Origin: Candidatus Endomicrobiellum siamense
GTDB taxonomy: Bacteria; Elusimicrobiota; Endomicrobiia; Endomicrobiales; Endomicrobiaceae
DNA length: 64,000 nt
Reading direction: 5' to 3'
Assembly (NCBI GenBank): GCA_031268145.1
Contig: JAIRXS010000030.1
Span: 1-64,000 of the forward strand
How positions within the stretch are numbered: the first letter of the stretch is position 1; every line of letters starts with the position of its first letter. The notes beneath the pieces are model-generated. The model was given only the letters and a program-made list of their open reading frames with translations, ran no database searches and was not told the origin of the DNA. Position numbers and translations under genes: made by a program. Shown piece by piece: positions 36,049 to 45,289 of this stretch.

Positions 36049-36637
36049 ATTTTCTTGCTCCTGGAAATGCTTTAAAATAATAAGACTGGTCTGGAGATGG
36101 TATAATTCTGTTCCTTGCGGATTGGTATCTTCTATTCTTTACACTATTATCTTTAGCAACTAAATTGCCGAACAAAACACGCGAAAAATAATAAATTTTT
36201 ACAGTTTCTTTAGACAGATCTTTCCCTGAATAATCTTTTGTTTTTTTTCGTCCTTTCCAAATAGTTATGAAATTCGTACCACCAGAAACTTCTTCATATG
36301 GTATTCCTTCTTCGCTTTCTGAAATAGAAGTTTTAAAGTTTTGTTTAAAATCTTTCTTGTCTACAAAAACAAAATGGGAAGGATTGAATTTAGTGTTTGA
36401 AAAAATCGCTAAAGGGTAAAAAAACAATATATAAGACTTAGCTCTGTTTTGGACTTCTTTAAGCCTAAATTTGCTTTCTGTAACAGAAGCAGACCTAGCT
36501 GCAACAAATGCAGCTTCATTTGCGACCATATCATCAACAACTATAATGCAAACTTGCAAAAAAGCAAACATTATAATTGTTGTAAAAACAATAACAAACA
36601 ATGCCTCTAGTAGCGTTTGCCCTTTATCATATTTCAT
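36038..36637 (-). CDS. TadE-like pseudopilin
   Basis: 199 residues beginning MKYDKGQTLLEALFVIVFTTIIMFAFLQVCIIVVDDMVANEAAFVAARSASV. The KGQTLLEAL start, single helix and 'ea-faAaR-asV' motif are the TadE signature, with a possible prepilin peptidase site after Gly6. The soluble part is about 140 residues and unrecognised. Its ATG overlaps the stop of the small pilin-like gene by four bases, and it overlaps the TadG-like gene at the other end, so the set is translationally coupled. Confidence 0.72.
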   Translation of the reverse strand: MKYDKGQTLLEALFVIVFTTIIMFAFLQVCIIVVDDMVANEAAFVAARSASVTESKFRLKEVQNRAKSYILFFYPLAIFSNTKFNPSHFVFVDKKDFKQNFKTSISESEEGIPYEEVSGGTNFITIWKGRKKTKDYSGKDLSKETVKIYYFSRVLFGNLVAKDNSVKNRRYQSARNRIIPSPDQSYYFKAFPGARKFGK

Positions 36638-36825
36638 TTAACATAATCAATTTTATGTTTTGAAGTTTTTAAAACGCTCACAGATACCCCTGAAATCATG
36701 GAAACTTTTTTATATTTAGATTTCCAAAAATTTTTATATAAAAATAAAATCCCTGTAGTTGCCGTAAGAAGCATCGCAAAAACAAGGACAAATTCTAATA
36801 GAGTTTGTCCTTTAAAATTATTCAT
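36634..36825 (-). CDS. Short TadE/Flp-type pilin-like protein (63 aa)
   Basis: 63 residues: MNNFKGQTLLEFVLVFAMLLTATTGILFLYKNFW, then a basic tail. The FKGQTLLEFVLVF stretch matches the processing site (Gly, then Glu at position 5 of the mature form) and N-terminal helix of Flp/TadE pseudopilins. The size fits a major Flp pilin, but the tail lacks recognised Flp features. Both ends overlap neighbours by four to eight bases. Confidence 0.68.
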   Translation of the reverse strand: MNNFKGQTLLEFVLVFAMLLTATTGILFLYKNFWKSKYKKVSMISGVSVSVLKTSKHKIDYVK

Positions 36826-37519
36826 TTTTAATTAAGCTAGTAGTAACAAAAATTAAAATATTTGTTTGTCTGTCAACATAATTTACTGTGCCAAATAATG
36901 CTCCAAGTAATGGAATATCACACAACAAAGGAATGCCTTTTTTACGTTTCTCTTTTGAAGTTTCCAAAAGACCAGCCAAAATTATTGTTTGACCATCTTT
37001 TATTTGTAAATGAGAAGAAGCTTGTCTTGTTGAGACAATAGGATATCCTGCAACATTGACAGAATTGTCTATTCTTGAAAGCTCTGTATCAATTGAAATA
37101 TCAATTTTATTATCATTTAAAATTGTAGGAGTGATATTCATCATTATTCCGTATTTCTTCCATTTAACAGAAGACGTGCCAAGACCAGTCGTAACTATTG
37201 GAAATTCACCACCAACCATAAAGTTGGCACTAGTAGAAGACTTTGTAATAAGTTTAGGTTTTGACAAAAGTTTTGCAGCACCTTTAGCCTCTAAAGCTTT
37301 AAGAGCTGCTGAAAAATTAGTTTTTCTAAGAAACGAGCCTGACTCTATTATAGCTGGAATATTACTTTCTTCAACTGAAATTGTGCTAGGCCATTCTATA
37401 CCTAGCTCTTTTCTTTTATCTTCATTTATCTCAGAAATTTCTACAGAAATTTCTACCATTTGCTCAGAAGCATACAAAATTTGAGTAAAAAACAATATAT
37501 AAAAAACTATTTTTTTCAT
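36818..37519 (-). CDS. Minimal secretin (GspD/CpaC C-terminal domain)
   Basis: 233 residues: a signal peptide (MKKIVFYILFFTQILYA), then almost directly the secretin homology domain: VEISVEISEINEDKRKELGI, LEAKGAAKLLSKPKLITKS, FMVGGEFPIV, YGIMMNITPTIL, DGQTIILAGLLE, and GIPLLCDIPLLGALFG, the secretin signature. Typical secretins are 450-700 residues with N0-N3 domains, here essentially missing. It should form an outer-membrane ring, presumably for the pseudopilins encoded next, with which it overlaps. It starts two bases after the GT9 gene. Confidence 0.85.
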   Translation of the reverse strand: MKKIVFYILFFTQILYASEQMVEISVEISEINEDKRKELGIEWPSTISVEESNIPAIIESGSFLRKTNFSAALKALEAKGAAKLLSKPKLITKSSTSANFMVGGEFPIVTTGLGTSSVKWKKYGIMMNITPTILNDNKIDISIDTELSRIDNSVNVAGYPIVSTRQASSHLQIKDGQTIILAGLLETSKEKRKKGIPLLCDIPLLGALFGTVNYVDRQTNILIFVTTSLIKNE

Positions 37520-37521
37520 TT

Positions 37522-38601
37522 TTATATTGTCTTTAAATACTCAATTGCTTTTTGAGCTACATAGTCAGGCTTAATTGAATCCATACATTCTCTGTTTCTT
37601 GGGCATTCAAACCAATTATTTGTCAAATCATAACATGGTTGGCAAACATTTGCACATATATTAATATTTTCTTCATACATTATCTTTTCCATTTCTGTTG
37701 GCCCCCAAAGAACTAAAGATTTTGTATTCACTGCCTTTGCTATATGCACGCACAAACAATCACAATCTATATGAAGACTAGACTTTGATATAATGTATAC
37801 CAATTCATCAAAAGATGTTTTGTCCACAGTATCAATATCAGCTTCAGGGAAATGATAACTATTTTTTCCAACTTGAACTATTTTAAATTTATCTTTTGTG
37901 TATTTTTTCAACAATGCAAGCATTTTGCCCCATTTATTAATACTCCATGCTTTTATATGCACACTGTCTTGCTTCTTATTGATTGCTCCCCATCCGTATT
38001 GAAATGTAACAAATTTAGTATCTTTTGCTATAGAAAATCTATTTAAATTACAATTTTTTACAGTTATATATAAAGTATCGTCACCTAATTTGCCAAGTCC
38101 ACACGCTATTTTTTGTTCGTCAAGAAAACTTAAGGTACTTTTTCTTCTTTTAAAATTTTCATTAATATTCTTTATAATTTGTTTTGACAAAGACAATTCA
38201 TCATTATTAATAATAATAGGTTCATCTGAAGGGAGCATATTAAACACAATATCATGCCTTTTTTTCGTTATATCAAGAGCTGCAATGTTCATAAAAAACC
38301 TTACATTTGGGACATCTTTATAAATTTGATAAGATTTTTTATTATATATGTCAAAAACAACTTTATCAGATAATTTCAAAATTTCATACAAAATACTTTT
38401 TTGTCTTAACATATCACCAAGTCCAGCCTGAGGACGAATAGCAATATAAATATAATCTTTCTTTTTACTTAATAAAACAAAAAATGAACGAGGAAAACTT
38501 TTAATAAAATCTTTTACGACATCATTCCAATGTTTAAATTTCTGATATAATTTTATTTTTCGATAAAATTTCATTTTATTTCTATAGTTTCTCTCAATCA
38601 T
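37522..38601 (-). CDS. Glycosyltransferase family 9 (heptosyltransferase-like)
   Basis: 359 residues. Motifs of ADP-heptose:LPS transferases are visible: RPQAGLGDMLRQKSILYEI near residue 75, a central TFQYGWG strand with NKWGKMLALLKK, and the C-terminal HIDCDCLCVHIAKAVNTKSLVLWGPTE. A late cysteine cluster (CANVCQPCYD, CPRNREC) is seen in a subgroup of family 9 enzymes. It would add a heptose or related sugar to a surface glycan. An internal ATG at residue 10 is an alternative start. The secretin gene follows after two bases. Confidence 0.78.
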   Translation of the reverse strand: MIERNYRNKMKFYRKIKLYQKFKHWNDVVKDFIKSFPRSFFVLLSKKKDYIYIAIRPQAGLGDMLRQKSILYEILKLSDKVVFDIYNKKSYQIYKDVPNVRFFMNIAALDITKKRHDIVFNMLPSDEPIIINNDELSLSKQIIKNINENFKRRKSTLSFLDEQKIACGLGKLGDDTLYITVKNCNLNRFSIAKDTKFVTFQYGWGAINKKQDSVHIKAWSINKWGKMLALLKKYTKDKFKIVQVGKNSYHFPEADIDTVDKTSFDELVYIISKSSLHIDCDCLCVHIAKAVNTKSLVLWGPTEMEKIMYEENINICANVCQPCYDLTNNWFECPRNRECMDSIKPDYVAQKAIEYLKTI

Positions 38602-38617
38602 AATATAGCTGAACTTA

Positions 38618-40042
38618 TTAATTTATCCTCTTAAGTGCCATAATAATGAAATTAATTAAAAACAATAATGCAGTGCCTGCTAAAATTGGATGTATCTGTT
38701 TTACTTTTCCATCTATTAGTTTTAATACACAGTGGAATATAAAACCTGCAGCTATTCCATAACTTATATTAAATGCAAAAGCCATAACACTCAACGTTAA
38801 AAATGCAGGAATTGCTTCTTGATAATCTGTCCATTTAATTCTCATTACTGAAGAGATCATGAGTACTCCCACAATAATTAAAGCTGGAGCTGTAGCTTCA
38901 GGAGGCACGACATTAAACAAAGAGGCAAACGGCAAACACAGCAAAAACATTATTGCTACAACAAAAGATGTAAGACCTGTTCTGCCTCCTGCAGAAATAC
39001 CTGCCGCACTTTCTACATAAGTCGTAACGCTACTTGTACCAAATACCCCCCCAACACAAGACGCTACACCATCAGCAAATAAAGCTCTTTCGAACTCTGA
39101 AGAAAAACCTTTTTGATGAGTCAACTTATTTTCTTCTTTAGTATTAAAAATTCCGCTCACTCTTCCTGCTCCTATAAATGTACCTATAGCATCAAAAGTG
39201 ACAGACAATAGTAACGCTAGTAAAGCCGTTGATGTAAGAATCATTTTATTTATGTCAGAAAAAAGCATGCCCATACCGTTAGAACTAAATGCGCAAAAAG
39301 CAACATCTTTAATTGACATAATAGAATGGAAATCAAAAACTTTTACTTTAGAAATATCAACAAGCCCTAAAGGGATGCCTACAACAATAGAAATTACTAT
39401 CCCTATAAATATTGCGCCTTTAACTTTTTTTACAATTAATATTATCATTACTACTAACCCAATAAGACCAAGTAATGCATGAGGATTATTAAACAAAGTT
39501 AAAGTCGGCACTATTTGACTATTTGAAATTGCGCTGCCATTATCTAAAATAATATAATTTCCAGCATCAGATAAAAACTTTAAGAAAGACGCATTTTTAA
39601 AACCGATATAAGCTATAAATAAACCTATGCCCCCACTTATAGCGTCTTTAAGAAAATCAGGAATTGCCTCAACAATAACCTTCCTTACTTTTGTCACAGT
39701 AATAAGAACAATAAGTAACCCACATAAAACAACTATAGCTAACGCCTCTTGCCATACGAAACCCATTTGCTTGCATAAAACAAATGTAAAAAAGGCATTA
39801 GCTCCCATACCTGGAGCCAATGCAAAAGGAACATTAGCAAAAAAAGCCATTATCATTGTGCCTACTGCTGAAGCTAAAATTGTAGATACAAAAACACTAT
39901 TCCAAGACATACCTTGATTTAAAGATAAAATTGCAGGGTTTACAAAAATTATATAAGCCATTGTAAAAAATGTGGTAAGTCCAGCAAGAATTTCTGTAGA
40001 TACCGTAGTTTTATTTTCTTTTAACTTAAAAAACTTTTCCAT
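38618..40042 (-). CDS. NCS2-family purine permease (AzgA/PbuG-like)
   Basis: 474 residues with about 12-14 membrane helices. The N-terminus FFKLKENKTTVSTEILAGLTTFFTMAYIIFVNP is diagnostic of the AzgA guanine/hypoxanthine/adenine group. VPFALAPGMGANAFFTF and DAIGTFIGAGRVSGI, followed by SSVTTYVESAAGISAGGRTGLTSF, are the substrate- and proton-coupling regions. It imports purine bases in symport with protons, useful to a cell with limited purine synthesis. It lies between proS and the GT9 gene on the same strand, with short gaps. Confidence 0.92.
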   Translation of the reverse strand: MEKFFKLKENKTTVSTEILAGLTTFFTMAYIIFVNPAILSLNQGMSWNSVFVSTILASAVGTMIMAFFANVPFALAPGMGANAFFTFVLCKQMGFVWQEALAIVVLCGLLIVLITVTKVRKVIVEAIPDFLKDAISGGIGLFIAYIGFKNASFLKFLSDAGNYIILDNGSAISNSQIVPTLTLFNNPHALLGLIGLVVMIILIVKKVKGAIFIGIVISIVVGIPLGLVDISKVKVFDFHSIMSIKDVAFCAFSSNGMGMLFSDINKMILTSTALLALLLSVTFDAIGTFIGAGRVSGIFNTKEENKLTHQKGFSSEFERALFADGVASCVGGVFGTSSVTTYVESAAGISAGGRTGLTSFVVAIMFLLCLPFASLFNVVPPEATAPALIIVGVLMISSVMRIKWTDYQEAIPAFLTLSVMAFAFNISYGIAAGFIFHCVLKLIDGKVKQIHPILAGTALLFLINFIIMALKRIN

Positions 40043-40065
40043 TTTAAATTTCCTTAAAAAATTAC

Positions 40066-41772
40066 TTATCTTTTATATATTTTTAATACTTCTTTTACGG
40101 CCTCTTGTGGACTTAAAAATTTAACTGCATTTTTATCATAAGATCTGTGTTTAAATTCCACAGTATTATTTAACAAACCTTTTTCACCCACTACTATTCT
40201 ATAAGGTATCCCTATTAAATCTGCATCTTTAAATTTAAGACCAGCTCTTTCATCTCTATCATCAATTAAAATGTCTAGCCCTTTTGATGATAATGCCTCA
40301 TAAATTTTATCTGTTACTTCTTTTGTTTGCTGATGAGCATAATTTATTGGGACAATAACAACCTCAAAAGGGGCTACATTATCAGGCCAAATTATACCAT
40401 TGTCATCGTGGGATTGCTCTATTGTAGCGGCAAGTATCCTTGTAACACCTATTCCATAACAACCCATAATAATACTGTTTTCTTTACCATCTGCATCTAG
40501 ATATTTAGCATTTAAAGATTTAGAATATTTTGTGCCGAGTTTAAATATATGCCCTATTTCTATCCCTCTAGAAAACTGTAATTCTTCTTTCTGGCATTTT
40601 GGACAAATATCACCTTTTTTTACTTTTCTAATATCTGCTACCAAATCTACATTATAGTCTCTTTTATAATTTACATTTTTAAGATGAGAATCTTTTTTGT
40701 TTGCTCCTGTAACAGCATTAGAAATTTCTGGCACAGATAAGTCCGCTACTATTTTTATATTTTTAAGTCCTACAGGCCCTGCAAATCCTTTTGGAGATTT
40801 CGTTACAGAAATTATAGTCTCTTCATCTGCCAGAACAATTTCGTTTAAGCCAAGTAAACTTTGAAGTTTTATCTCATTTACATCGTAATCACCTCTAATT
40901 AAAACAGCAATTGGAATGTTGTCTGCCAAATAAATCATTGTTTTTATAAACTTCTCGCAAGATAAACCTAAAAATTTTGACACATCGTTTACAGAGCTTA
41001 CATTCGGTGTTAAAATTTCTTGCATGTCAGCAAGTTTTTCTTGAATACAATTTGCAATTATACTTTCTGCTTTTTCGCTATTTGCTCCATAACCGCAATT
41101 ACACCATGTAATCTCTTCCTCACCACTTTCTGCAAGTACCATAAATTCACAAGAAAAATCCCCTCCTATTGCGCCTGAAGCAGCTTCAACAGATCTAAAC
41201 TTAAAACCACATCTATTACAAATATTAAAATATGCATCATACATTTTTTTGTAGTATCCGTCTAAATCTGCTTCGTCCGTATGAAAGGAATATGCATCCT
41301 TCATTAAAAATTCTCTGGAACGCATAACTCCAAAACGAGGGCGAATTTCATCTCTAAATTTAGTTCCAAACTGATATACCATTAGTGGTAACTGTTTATA
41401 AGATTTAATTTCTTTACTAATTAAATCTGTAACCGCTTCTTCTGCAGTTGGAGCAAGACAAAACTCAGATTCTTTTCTATCTTTAAGTCTAAATAATTCC
41501 TTGCCATAAACATTCCATCTGCCTGTTTGAAGCCATAAATCTTTAGGAAATAATAAAGGTAAAATTATTTCCTGCCCGCCAGCATTGTTCATTTCTTCTC
41601 TTATAATATTTTCTACTTTTTTTAAAACTTTAAGACCTAAGGGTAAAAATTCATACAATCCAGATGCTACTTTACGTATCATGCCTGCTCTTATCATTAA
41701 TTTTGCAGAAATTATATCGGCATCTTGAGGTGCCTCTCTTAATGTAGGAATTAACATTTTAGAAAACAACAT
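40066..41772 (-). CDS. proS: Prolyl-tRNA synthetase (bacterial type)
   Basis: 568 residues, the length of the bacterial form with an inserted editing domain. Class II motifs: motif 1 region EFLPLGLKVLKKVENIIREEM, motif 2 FRDEIRPRFGVMRSREFLMKDAYSFH, and motif 3 GCYGIGVTRILAA. The YbaK-like editing insertion spans about residues 230-380 (FIKTMIYLADN, VADLSVPEIS). The anticodon-binding domain follows (EVVIVPINY, ILIDDRDERAGLKFKDADLIGIPYRIVVG). It is in the cytosol, 20 bases after greA in the housekeeping cluster. Confidence 0.96.
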   Translation of the reverse strand: MLFSKMLIPTLREAPQDADIISAKLMIRAGMIRKVASGLYEFLPLGLKVLKKVENIIREEMNNAGGQEIILPLLFPKDLWLQTGRWNVYGKELFRLKDRKESEFCLAPTAEEAVTDLISKEIKSYKQLPLMVYQFGTKFRDEIRPRFGVMRSREFLMKDAYSFHTDEADLDGYYKKMYDAYFNICNRCGFKFRSVEAASGAIGGDFSCEFMVLAESGEEEITWCNCGYGANSEKAESIIANCIQEKLADMQEILTPNVSSVNDVSKFLGLSCEKFIKTMIYLADNIPIAVLIRGDYDVNEIKLQSLLGLNEIVLADEETIISVTKSPKGFAGPVGLKNIKIVADLSVPEISNAVTGANKKDSHLKNVNYKRDYNVDLVADIRKVKKGDICPKCQKEELQFSRGIEIGHIFKLGTKYSKSLNAKYLDADGKENSIIMGCYGIGVTRILAATIEQSHDDNGIIWPDNVAPFEVVIVPINYAHQQTKEVTDKIYEALSSKGLDILIDDRDERAGLKFKDADLIGIPYRIVVGEKGLLNNTVEFKHRSYDKNAVKFLSPQEAVKEVLKIYKR

Positions 41773-41792
41773 ATTTATTCCTTTAAGAAAAT

Positions 41793-42257
41793 TTATCTTG
41801 AAATTTTCAATATCTTGAACTTAGCTTTTCCTGCTGGCAAATCCACTTCAACTGTTTCGCCTACTTTATGACCAAGCAATCCTTGTATAAGAGGGGATTG
41901 TACAGATATCTTGCTTGCAGATGGATCTGCTTCTTCTAAGTCCACCACTGAATATTCGTAATTGTCGCCATCTTCATTTTGAATTGTTATTGTAACGCCA
42001 ATAAAAACCTTATCTGGATCTATATTTTGTTCTTCTATAATTTTTGCACTAGCTATTTTAGTGTCAAGTTCCATCATCCGGTGCATAAGATTAATGAGCG
42101 TCTCTTTTGCAGCATGATATTCAGCATTTTCTCTTAAATCCCCATGTTCCCTTGCTCTTGCAATTTCATCTTGAATTAACGGCTTTCTTTTTTGTAATTC
42201 TTGTAACTCTTTAATTAACTTCTCTTTACCTTCTCTTGTTAAATAAATTTCTGCCAT
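41793..42257 (-). CDS. greA: Transcript-cleavage factor GreA
   Basis: 154 residues. The N-terminal coiled-coil hairpin contains the acidic tip motif, REHGDLRENAEYHAAKE, with the Asp-Glu pair that positions Mg2+ in backtracked RNA polymerase. The C-terminal FKBP-like domain has QNEDGDNYEYSVVDLEEADP and SPLIQGLLGHKVGETVEVDLP. Normal size for GreA. It stimulates cleavage of backtracked transcripts. It is placed between ispG and proS. Confidence 0.96.
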   Translation of the reverse strand: MAEIYLTREGKEKLIKELQELQKRKPLIQDEIARAREHGDLRENAEYHAAKETLINLMHRMMELDTKIASAKIIEEQNIDPDKVFIGVTITIQNEDGDNYEYSVVDLEEADPSASKISVQSPLIQGLLGHKVGETVEVDLPAGKAKFKILKISR

Positions 42258-42267
42258 TTTTTACTCC

Positions 42268-43350
42268 TTAAGACACATAAGTCTTCATCATAGAAATAAG
42301 CTTAGAAACCCATTTATCAGGTTTTACTTTCCCTACTATTTCCCCATCTTTAAATAATACACCCATATCTTTACCACCTGCTATGCCAAAATCAGCATCT
42401 TCTGCTTCTCCAGGTCCGTTGACAACACACCCCATCAGAGCAATTTTTATAGGTTTTTTTAATTTCTTTAAATCTTTTATTAAAGCTGCTCTTTTTTCAA
42501 ACTCCTGAACAATGTTTATTAAATCCACTTTACACCTTGCACATGTAGGGCAAGAAATAATCTCTAATCCTGTAGTACGCAAATTCATAGCTTGCAAAAG
42601 AGAATATGCCACTTTAACTTCTTCTACAGGATTTGCCGTAAGAGACACTCTTAAAGTATCTCCTATGTCATCGTTTAACATTATGCCAAGACCCGCACAA
42701 GACTTTATACTACCCCCAAAAAGAGAACCTGCTTCTGTTATTCCTAAATGTAAAGGATAATTTCTTTTTGAAGCAAAAATTTTATAAGCTTGCACTGTGG
42801 TGTCTATATTTGAAGCTTTTAAAGATACAACAATGTCTTCAAAATCTAAATTTTCTAAAATTTTAACATGTTCTATTACGGCATTAGCTAAAGCTTTCGC
42901 TCTAAATGTGTTATCTCTAAACCCATGTACGCCCTTTAACGAACCTGCATTTACACCTATGCGTATAGGTATATGCGCTTTTTTTGCTTCTTTTACAACA
43001 GATTCAACTTTTTCTTTATCGCCAATATTGCCAGGGTTGATCCTTAACTTATCTATCCCTTGTTTTACAGCTTCAAGAGCTATTTTATAATCAAAATGAA
43101 TATCTGCAACTAACGGTATTTTTATATGTTTTTTTATCTTACTTACATTTTTAGCCGCCTCTATGCTTGGCAGAGAAATTCTTACAATTTCACATCCAAC
43201 CTCTTGAAGTTGCCTTATTTGCTTTACTGTAGATTTCCAATCTAATGTATCAGTATTTGTCATAGACTGTACTACAATAGGAGAACCCTCTCCTATTACA
43301 ATACCGCCTATATTTACTTTCTTTGTTTGATTTCTTTTGTAAAACTTCAT
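42268..43350 (-). CDS. ispG: 4-hydroxy-3-methylbut-2-enyl diphosphate synthase (IspG/GcpE)
   Basis: Penultimate step of the MEP isoprenoid pathway, a reductive dehydration needing an external electron donor. 360 residues with GGIVIGEGSPIVVQSMTNTDT at the N-terminus, a TIM-barrel DIHFDYKIAL and RINPGN, and the [4Fe-4S] ligands in ISCPTCARC plus a later GCVVNGPGEAEDADFG. It lies near dxr, uppS and a ferredoxin gene in the same transcript direction. The ferredoxin (47994-48167) is a natural candidate donor. Confidence 0.96.
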   Translation of the reverse strand: MKFYKRNQTKKVNIGGIVIGEGSPIVVQSMTNTDTLDWKSTVKQIRQLQEVGCEIVRISLPSIEAAKNVSKIKKHIKIPLVADIHFDYKIALEAVKQGIDKLRINPGNIGDKEKVESVVKEAKKAHIPIRIGVNAGSLKGVHGFRDNTFRAKALANAVIEHVKILENLDFEDIVVSLKASNIDTTVQAYKIFASKRNYPLHLGITEAGSLFGGSIKSCAGLGIMLNDDIGDTLRVSLTANPVEEVKVAYSLLQAMNLRTTGLEIISCPTCARCKVDLINIVQEFEKRAALIKDLKKLKKPIKIALMGCVVNGPGEAEDADFGIAGGKDMGVLFKDGEIVGKVKPDKWVSKLISMMKTYVS

Positions 43351-43385
43351 TTTATCTCTTCATTTTACGGCGTATTTTTCAATTG

Positions 43386-44147
43386 CTAGCTTAAAAAATA
43401 ATATTTTAACAATCTAATATAATCCTTTGTACTCTCATATTCTACATTAGATATAAAGCTATAAAAAGTCTCTAAATTACCTTTATTAGCTAACTTTATA
43501 GCATATATATAATCACTCCTTAAAATAGGTGCTATAACAGCAATAGGATACCCAGCTTGCAACAAAGCAAGATTCATAACAAGTCTTGCCGTTCTTCCAT
43601 TGCCGTCAATAAAAGGATGAATAGTGGCAATTGTTTCATGAAGTTTAGCGGCATATTGCACAGGATGTAAAGATTTTTTTAAACTAGGCATTAAGTCAAC
43701 GAATTTTTTCATAAGCTTTGGAACATCTCTATAATTTGGAGGCAAATAATCTGTACCTGAAATAAAAAATTGCTCTGTTCTGTATTTGCCAGCTTTATTT
43801 TCGTCTATCCTAAAATAAAACAATCTATGCAATTTTAAAATATCTTCCTCTGTTATTTCTTTATAAGAAGCAAGTTCCTCTAAAAAAGTGTACGCGTCAC
43901 TATGTCCTAAAGCTTCATTATGTTCCCTAATAGACTTTCCACCAATTGTTAAACCATCTTCTATAATAACTTTCGTTTCAGATTCAGTTAAAGAATTGCC
44001 TTCAATAGCATTGCTGGTATAAACAAAACCTATACGATAATATTCTTGCAATTGGTGTATTAATTTTTTATCAAAAGGACGATATTTATCTATTTCCTTT
44101 TTTAGCTCATCTATTTCTTGGTTTCTATCTTTATAAATATTTAACAT
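43386..44147 (-). CDS. Fic-domain protein (AMP transferase) with internal inhibitory helix
   Basis: 253 residues. The catalytic Fic motif is HPFIDGNGRTARL near residue 175, matching HxFx(D/E)GNGRxxR in full, so it should be active. An N-terminal SNAIEG (in YTSNAIEGNSLTE, about residue 46) matches the (S/T)xxxE(G/N) auto-inhibition motif, placing it in the class with the inhibitory helix before the Fic core. A target-binding flap region lies around TEQFFISGTDYLPP. Such proteins AMPylate target proteins; the target is unknown. It sits between rseP and ispG, an unusual place. Confidence 0.85.
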   Translation of the reverse strand: MLNIYKDRNQEIDELKKEIDKYRPFDKKLIHQLQEYYRIGFVYTSNAIEGNSLTESETKVIIEDGLTIGGKSIREHNEALGHSDAYTFLEELASYKEITEEDILKLHRLFYFRIDENKAGKYRTEQFFISGTDYLPPNYRDVPKLMKKFVDLMPSLKKSLHPVQYAAKLHETIATIHPFIDGNGRTARLVMNLALLQAGYPIAVIAPILRSDYIYAIKLANKGNLETFYSFISNVEYESTKDYIRLLKYYFLS

Positions 44148-44236
44148 TTTTCACCTATTAATAACTAACAACAAATTTCAATACAGGATGACGAAAAACA
44201 ATAGTAGAGGGAAGATAAATTTTCTCCACAAAAAAA

Positions 44237-45289
44237 CTATTTGCCAAACAATTTATCTATCCCCAATCTTAAAAGATCACTATATGTAGCAAAAATAAAA
44301 ATAGCTAAAATAAAAAACAGTCCTATTGTATTATAAATTTGAACAACTTTTGTACTTATTTGTTTTTTTATTATGCCCTCAACAAAAAACAGAATTATCA
44401 TACCACCATCTACCATAGGTATAGGAAAAAGGTTAAACAGTCCCAGAGCTACAGATATAACGGCAAGTAGTTTTAAGTATTTATCTATGCCAGATTTTGT
44501 AGCGTCTGCCATAACGTTCATAATGCCGATGGGACCAGAAAGTTCTGGTTTTTCCAAAGCAGTTATTTTGTTAAAAAGATACTTCACAGTCTTAACACTT
44601 TGATCTACTGCAGCTTTAGGACCCAAATACACAGATTTTAAAAAATTGACGTCACTATGTACAATATAAGGCGTTATCCCTATCATCCCTGTTCTTGTTA
44701 TAGGATTTTTTGATACAAGTATATTTACATCAAATGAATACGAACCTCTTTCTACCACAAAAAGAGTTTTTTTATCTGCTTTATTTTTAAGATTTTCAGA
44801 CAGATCATTCCAACTACTTACATTTTCACCATCTACTGATATTATTTTATCCCCACTAATAATCCCTGCCTGTGTTGCAGGTCTATCTTTTAGAACATCG
44901 CCAATTTTAGAACTATCAGATACTGTTGATATACCCCAAATATTAAAAATAAAAGTAAACAAAAATATAGCAAACAAATAATTAAAAAATGGTCCCATAA
45001 AAGCTATGAATATCTTTTTATACCATTTTAACGATAAATACTCTCCCGCTTCGCCTTTAGCTTCTTTGGGATTTTCGCCAGCCATTGAAACAAAGCCTCC
45101 TAAAGGAAAAGCTTTAATGGCATATTTTGTTCCAAGATGATTAAATTTTATTATGTCTGGACCAAAACCAAGAGCAAATGCTAATACCCCTACTTTGCAT
45201 ACTTTAGCTGCAATAAAATGCCCTAACTCATGTATAAAAATCAGAAAACCAAAACCTACTAAAATCCCAAGAATTTGAAGAATAATCAT
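44237..45289 (-). CDS. rseP: Site-2 metalloprotease RseP
   Basis: 350 residues. The first membrane helix bears the zinc motif HELGHFIAAK at about residue 21, and the C-terminal helix bears NLFPIPMVDGG with the third ligand Asp. A single PDZ domain (about residues 115-190, GDVLKDRPATQAGIISGDKIISVDGENV) lies between. By family it cuts anti-sigma factors or signal-peptide remnants within the membrane. The ATG overlaps the dxr stop by four bases. It is a usual member of the uppS-cdsA-dxr-rseP order. Confidence 0.95.
   Translation of the reverse strand: MIILQILGILVGFGFLIFIHELGHFIAAKVCKVGVLAFALGFGPDIIKFNHLGTKYAIKAFPLGGFVSMAGENPKEAKGEAGEYLSLKWYKKIFIAFMGPFFNYLFAIFLFTFIFNIWGISTVSDSSKIGDVLKDRPATQAGIISGDKIISVDGENVSSWNDLSENLKNKADKKTLFVVERGSYSFDVNILVSKNPITRTGMIGITPYIVHSDVNFLKSVYLGPKAAVDQSVKTVKYLFNKITALEKPELSGPIGIMNVMADATKSGIDKYLKLLAVISVALGLFNLFPIPMVDGGMIILFFVEGIIKKQISTKVVQIYNTIGLFFILAIFIFATYSDLLRLGIDKLFGK

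Noticed and set aside
37056-37484. Plus-strand 142-codon frame
   Set aside because: Antisense to the secretin, whose protein motifs are unmistakable.
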